Assembly: GCA_045588245.1 (NCBI GenBank)
Contig: JAZNDW010000041.1
Coordinates: 48,329-112,328 of the forward strand
Length of the DNA: 64,000 nucleotides
Direction of reading: 5' to 3'
From: DTU064 sp045588245
GTDB lineage: Bacteria > Bacillota > Clostridia > Oscillospirales > CAG-272
Part shown: positions 61,203-64,000 of the stretch, in pieces
Layout of the letters: each line of letters opens with the position of its first letter
Position numbering within the stretch: position 1 is the stretch's first letter
The notes under the pieces: model-generated
The model's database searches: none
Seen by the model: only the letters and a program-made list of their open reading frames with translations
What the model was told of the DNA's origin: nothing
Translations under genes and position numbers: made by a program

Positions 61203-61384
61203 AATGAAAAACACCTCATAAAAAATAATATGGTAATTTATATTATACAATAAACGGTAAAGAATCGCAATCATATTAATGAAAAAAAACATTAATTTAT
61301 AAAAAATATGAATCTATATTATTGACAACATAACGATGTTGCGTCAAAATAATATCATCGTTTTATAAAGGAGCGGCAAAGGAC

Positions 61385-62200
61385 GTGGAGAATCTAAATA
61401 TAAGCGGAGTTTATTCAAACAGCGGAGGTGTGTTCGGCGATATATCTGTCACAGGGTCGGGCAAGCTGAACGGCGACGTGGAGTGTCAGTCTTTCAGAAG
61501 CTCGGGAGCATCAACGGTACTCGGTGATCTGAAATGCCAAAGCTTCGGCAGCTCAGGCTCAACGAAGATCACGGGTTCCGTGTATTGTGACGGTGAACTG
61601 AAAACGTCGGGCGTGCTTGCCGTGGAGGGCGACGCTGACGCAAAAGAAGTGCGTATTTCCGGTTCGGGACGTTTTGCGGGCAATATCAAAGCAGAAAATC
61701 TCGTCAGCGTTTCGGGGGCTGTATATTGCGAAAAAAGTATCGTATCGGGAAAAGACGTGCGTGTTTCGGGCTCCGCAAAGGTGAACGGAGATCTTGCAGC
61801 CGAAGAAATTCATATCAGCGGCAGCTTTAACGTTCGCGGTACGATAAACGGTGAGGTGACAGAGATCGTCCTGGGCGAAGGCAGCGGCGAGAAAAAAGCA
61901 GGTAGCGTCGGCGGGCGTCGCGTCACAGTCAAGCGTAAGCGCGAAGATGAAGACGGATTTCTTTATAACATTATCACGAGCATTGAAAAAACACTGTTTC
62001 CGTCAAAATGCGAGCGCAATGCCGCTTTCGTTACGGATTTTATCGAGGCAGACGTGATATGTCTTGAATATACCGACGCGAAGCTTGTCCGCGGAAACGA
62101 TATCACCATAGGTGACGGCTGCAACGTCGGACGTGTTGAATATTACGGCAAGGTTACGTTTTCCGACTCAGCAACGATCGGTGAGATGGTGGAGATCTGA
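61385..62200 (+). CDS. Bactofilin-like/polymer-forming repeat protein
   Basis: 271 residues, starting at GTG 61385 (AAAGGAG upstream). The first about 155 are a right-handed beta-helix of short repeats (VTGSGKLNGDVECQSF, SSGSTKITGSVYCDG, ISGSGRFAGNIKAENL, SGSAKVNGDLAAEEI), the layout of bactofilins and YhbE/YhbF-type proteins. The rest has a basic stretch (GGRRVTVKRKRED) and a second shorter parallel-beta run (EADVICLEYTDAKLVRGNDITIG) with CNVGRVEYYGKV. No signal peptide. These proteins form filaments or scaffold envelopes. It is divergent from the GH43 lipoprotein gene. Confidence 0.82.
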   Translation: MENLNISGVYSNSGGVFGDISVTGSGKLNGDVECQSFRSSGASTVLGDLKCQSFGSSGSTKITGSVYCDGELKTSGVLAVEGDADAKEVRISGSGRFAGNIKAENLVSVSGAVYCEKSIVSGKDVRVSGSAKVNGDLAAEEIHISGSFNVRGTINGEVTEIVLGEGSGEKKAGSVGGRRVTVKRKREDEDGFLYNIITSIEKTLFPSKCERNAAFVTDFIEADVICLEYTDAKLVRGNDITIGDGCNVGRVEYYGKVTFSDSATIGEMVEI

Positions 62201-62229
62201 AACAATCCTTAAAAAATAAGCTGAAACTA

Positions 62230-62272
62230 AGAAGCCTCCGTCACTTATGCAGTTGCATAAGCGACGGAGGCT
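62230..62272. terminator. Hairpin at the convergent end of bactofilin-like and AraC genes
   Basis: AGCCTCCGTC/GACGGAGGCT and CTTATGC/GCATAAG form a long near-perfect stem with AGTT loop; only modest T tracts (CTTCTTAGTTTC on the minus strand). Confidence 0.7.
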
Positions 62273-62292
62273 GTGTTGTACATAAGACAAAA

Positions 62293-63099
62293 TCAATCTT
62301 TGCGCTTGCCTTTGTGGGGTTTGTGTTTTTTGATGGTATGCTTTGCCCGATAATCACTCGGCGAGAAACCCGTGTTCTTGGAAAACCATCTTGAAAAATT
62401 GTATGGATCGGAAAAACCCACAGCTTCCGCGGCTGCTTTGACGCTGTTGCCGCGGGAAAGCTCGTCTTTCGCTAAAACGAGACGGTAATTTTTGATGAAA
62501 CTTCCGATCGTTTCTCCCGTTTCCTCGCGGAAAAGCGTTGCACAGTATGATGGGTTAAGGTGAACGAACGCGGCAATATCTTCAATCGTAAGCTTCTGTT
62601 TATAATTATCTCGAATGTATTCGGTTATGCGGTAAACGTACGGATTCTGTGCCATGCGGCGCGATATGTCGGCGCAAAGGTTGAGAAGCAGCTCAAGAAG
62701 GATCGTACAGCGTCGTGAATGCGATGAATTGTCATTAGCGCTGTAATATAATGATAGGTATGATTTTTCAATATCGGTCAGACAACGAAGGATCTCGGGG
62801 GTGCGTTCGTGCAAAAATACCGTAGGGATATAGTTGGTGTCGCGTTCATCTCCGCCCCAAAAGAGAAGAGAATAGTATTTCGCGGAAACTTCCTGGTGAC
62901 GGCGCTCACGCTTCGTTCCCTGCGGCAGATAGAGCGCTTCTCCGGCGCGTACGGTGACGGGCAGATCGTTGACAATATATTCTATCTGTCCGTCGATCAC
63001 GAAGACCATATACGACTGCGGAAGGATCAGTTCGGGAATGTTTGTTACAGGGGAAGGGGTTCTGTATCTGAAATATTCTATATACGTATTTTCTGACAT
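62293..63099 (-). CDS. AraC family transcriptional regulator
   Basis: 268 residues from the ATG at 63099 (GGAGACAAAAT upstream). An N-terminal cupin-like sensor (MVFVIDGQIEYIVNDLPVTVRAGEALYLPQGTKRERR) is followed by two helix-turn-helix units: KLTIEDIAAFVHLNPSYCATLFREETGETIGSFI and NSVKAAAEAVGFSDPYNFSRWFSKNTGFSPSDYR, the standard AraC signature. The cupin suggests a small sugar ligand. It diverges from the surface-protein gene at 63300 and lies near the GH43 genes, both plausible targets. Confidence 0.92.
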   Translation of the reverse strand: MSENTYIEYFRYRTPSPVTNIPELILPQSYMVFVIDGQIEYIVNDLPVTVRAGEALYLPQGTKRERRHQEVSAKYYSLLFWGGDERDTNYIPTVFLHERTPEILRCLTDIEKSYLSLYYSANDNSSHSRRCTILLELLLNLCADISRRMAQNPYVYRITEYIRDNYKQKLTIEDIAAFVHLNPSYCATLFREETGETIGSFIKNYRLVLAKDELSRGNSVKAAAEAVGFSDPYNFSRWFSKNTGFSPSDYRAKHTIKKHKPHKGKRKD

Positions 63100-63299
63100 A
63101 TTTTGTCTCCGATTATATGTATTATTTATATAATACACCTAAAGAACATTAATTACAAGTGCTTTCACCCAAAGAATTTACATCTAAATATGACAAAATG
63201 TATGTAATCAACATGGAATTGCAAATTGCAAATTATTATAATAATATATGTGAATAAAATAACTGCTGTCTGCGTTTTGCAGCGAAAGGAACACAAAAA

Positions 63300-64000
63300 T
63301 GAAAAAAATCATTTCCGTACTGATGATGCTGATACTTATGATGTCTTTGTTGACGTTGACGGTTTCGGCTGAAGAAGCAGCTCCCGACTACAGCGAAGAG
63401 TTTATGGCTTTCGCATACTACGACTACGGCGATAACGTCAACTCCGTTTTCCAGACAGACTCAATGGGAACGACGCTTGCGATCGCACTCAAACCGCTTG
63501 ACACGTCAACAGCGGAAGGCTGCTGGTATGAATACGAAGTTGAGATCCCCGGAGACTGTGCAAAGCTTGATTTTGTTATCAACTATGCCGCAAAGGGTGA
63601 CAACAGATACATGGATTTCATATTTAATGAAGAAACCCGTACAGAGCTTCTTGCAAACACGAACGATTGGGCTGCATTTTTCGAGCACACGATCAGCTTT
63701 GAAGGCATAAAGAAGGGCACGTATACTTTCCGTGTTGCTTGCCCCGCAACTTTTGATAACGATACCGTAAAGACTCCGAATATTGACATTATCACAGTTA
63801 ATATGTATTTCGAAGAATACGAAACAGATATCGTTATTGAAACCGAAGCTCCCGAGACTGAAGCTCCCGAAACTGAAGCCCCCGAGACCGAAGCTCCCGA
63901 GACCGAAGCTCCCGAAACAACAGGTGCTCCCGAAACCGAAGCTCCCTCCGATAAGGGCGGTTGCGGCTCCTCCGTCGGCATGGCAGCAGCTATCGTAACG
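63300..64000 (+). CDS. Secreted surface protein with Glu/Thr/Pro linker, partial at right edge
   Basis: Open frame from ATG 63300 (AAAGGA ten bases upstream) to the window edge; 233 residues are visible. A signal peptide (MKKIISVLMMLILMMSLLTLTVSA) is followed by a beta-rich domain of about 150 residues resembling a carbohydrate-binding module (EIPGDCAKLDFVINYAAKG..., NTNDWAAFFEHTISFEGI). Then come six or so repeats of ETEAP, and SDKGGCGSSVGMAAAIV, which looks like the start of a C-terminal anchor tail typical of clostridial surface proteins with a GCGSS motif. The AraC gene lies divergent to it. The role, perhaps sugar binding, is inferred. Confidence 0.8.

Overview
The window looks like chromosome from an anaerobic, endospore-forming member of the Clostridia (low-GC Firmicutes of the gut type). 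The evidence is a forespore sigma factor of the SigG type next to the SpoIVB signalling protease, an MreB/Mbl homologue, RecD2 and ComF side by side, a SAM-I riboswitch on metK, isoprenoid synthesis by the MEP route (ispE), DUF421/DUF4363 and DUF1836 proteins, and many secreted proteins with Thr/Glu-rich linkers. I cannot name a species. Base composition looks near 50% GC by eye, with more AT-rich patches at 8.4-9.8 kb and 24.9-26.5 kb.

Layout. 0-8.3 kb is housekeeping: DUF4363/DUF421, a small multidrug export family protein, riboswitch-metK, recD2-comF, mreB and a DUF1836 regulator. 8.4-13.9 kb holds an ECF sigma/anti-sigma pair, a membrane protein with six Cys-rich repeats, and the ispE/DUF362-ferredoxin pair. 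14.1-18.9 kb has tRNA-Thr(CGT), a GH20 hexosaminidase, a SpoU methyltransferase, a cell-wall amidase and an acyltransferase. 19-27.4 kb is the accessory region: a 1,414-residue TIR-NACHT-leucine-rich-repeat protein with the architecture of an NLR immune receptor, a convergent two-gene unit (AAA ATPase and a VirD4/TraG-like ATPase without any other conjugation gene), and a REP-associated transposase module whose own coding sequence carries four in-frame 48-bp REP repeats and which is bounded by inverted repeats.

27.4-34.9 kb returns to core functions: AIM24, M3 oligopeptidase, spoIVB, sigG, and a membrane protein/phosphodiester glycosidase pair. 35-39.3 kb is sugar use (GH27 alpha-galactosidase, a sugar-kinase-like phosphotransferase, nagB). 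39.4-48.2 kb has a second amidase, a lipid kinase, a split chromate transporter, a DUF3048 lipoprotein, PaaK-type CoA ligase plus ACT protein, and a translationally coupled trio ending in an EndA-like nuclease. 48.2-52.5 kb is a MarR-controlled heterodimeric ABC exporter. 52.6-59.2 kb has a small unknown protein, topoisomerase III, an EF-G-like/ribosomal-protection GTPase fused to a YacP-type NYN nuclease domain, and a PTS IIC-like membrane protein. 59.2-64 kb has two tandem GH43 paralogues, a bactofilin-like protein, an AraC regulator and the start of a secreted surface protein cut by the window edge.

The best candidate for an undescribed system is the TIR-NACHT-LRR protein. The neighbouring VirD4-like/AAA pair and the self-targeted REP transposase module come next.
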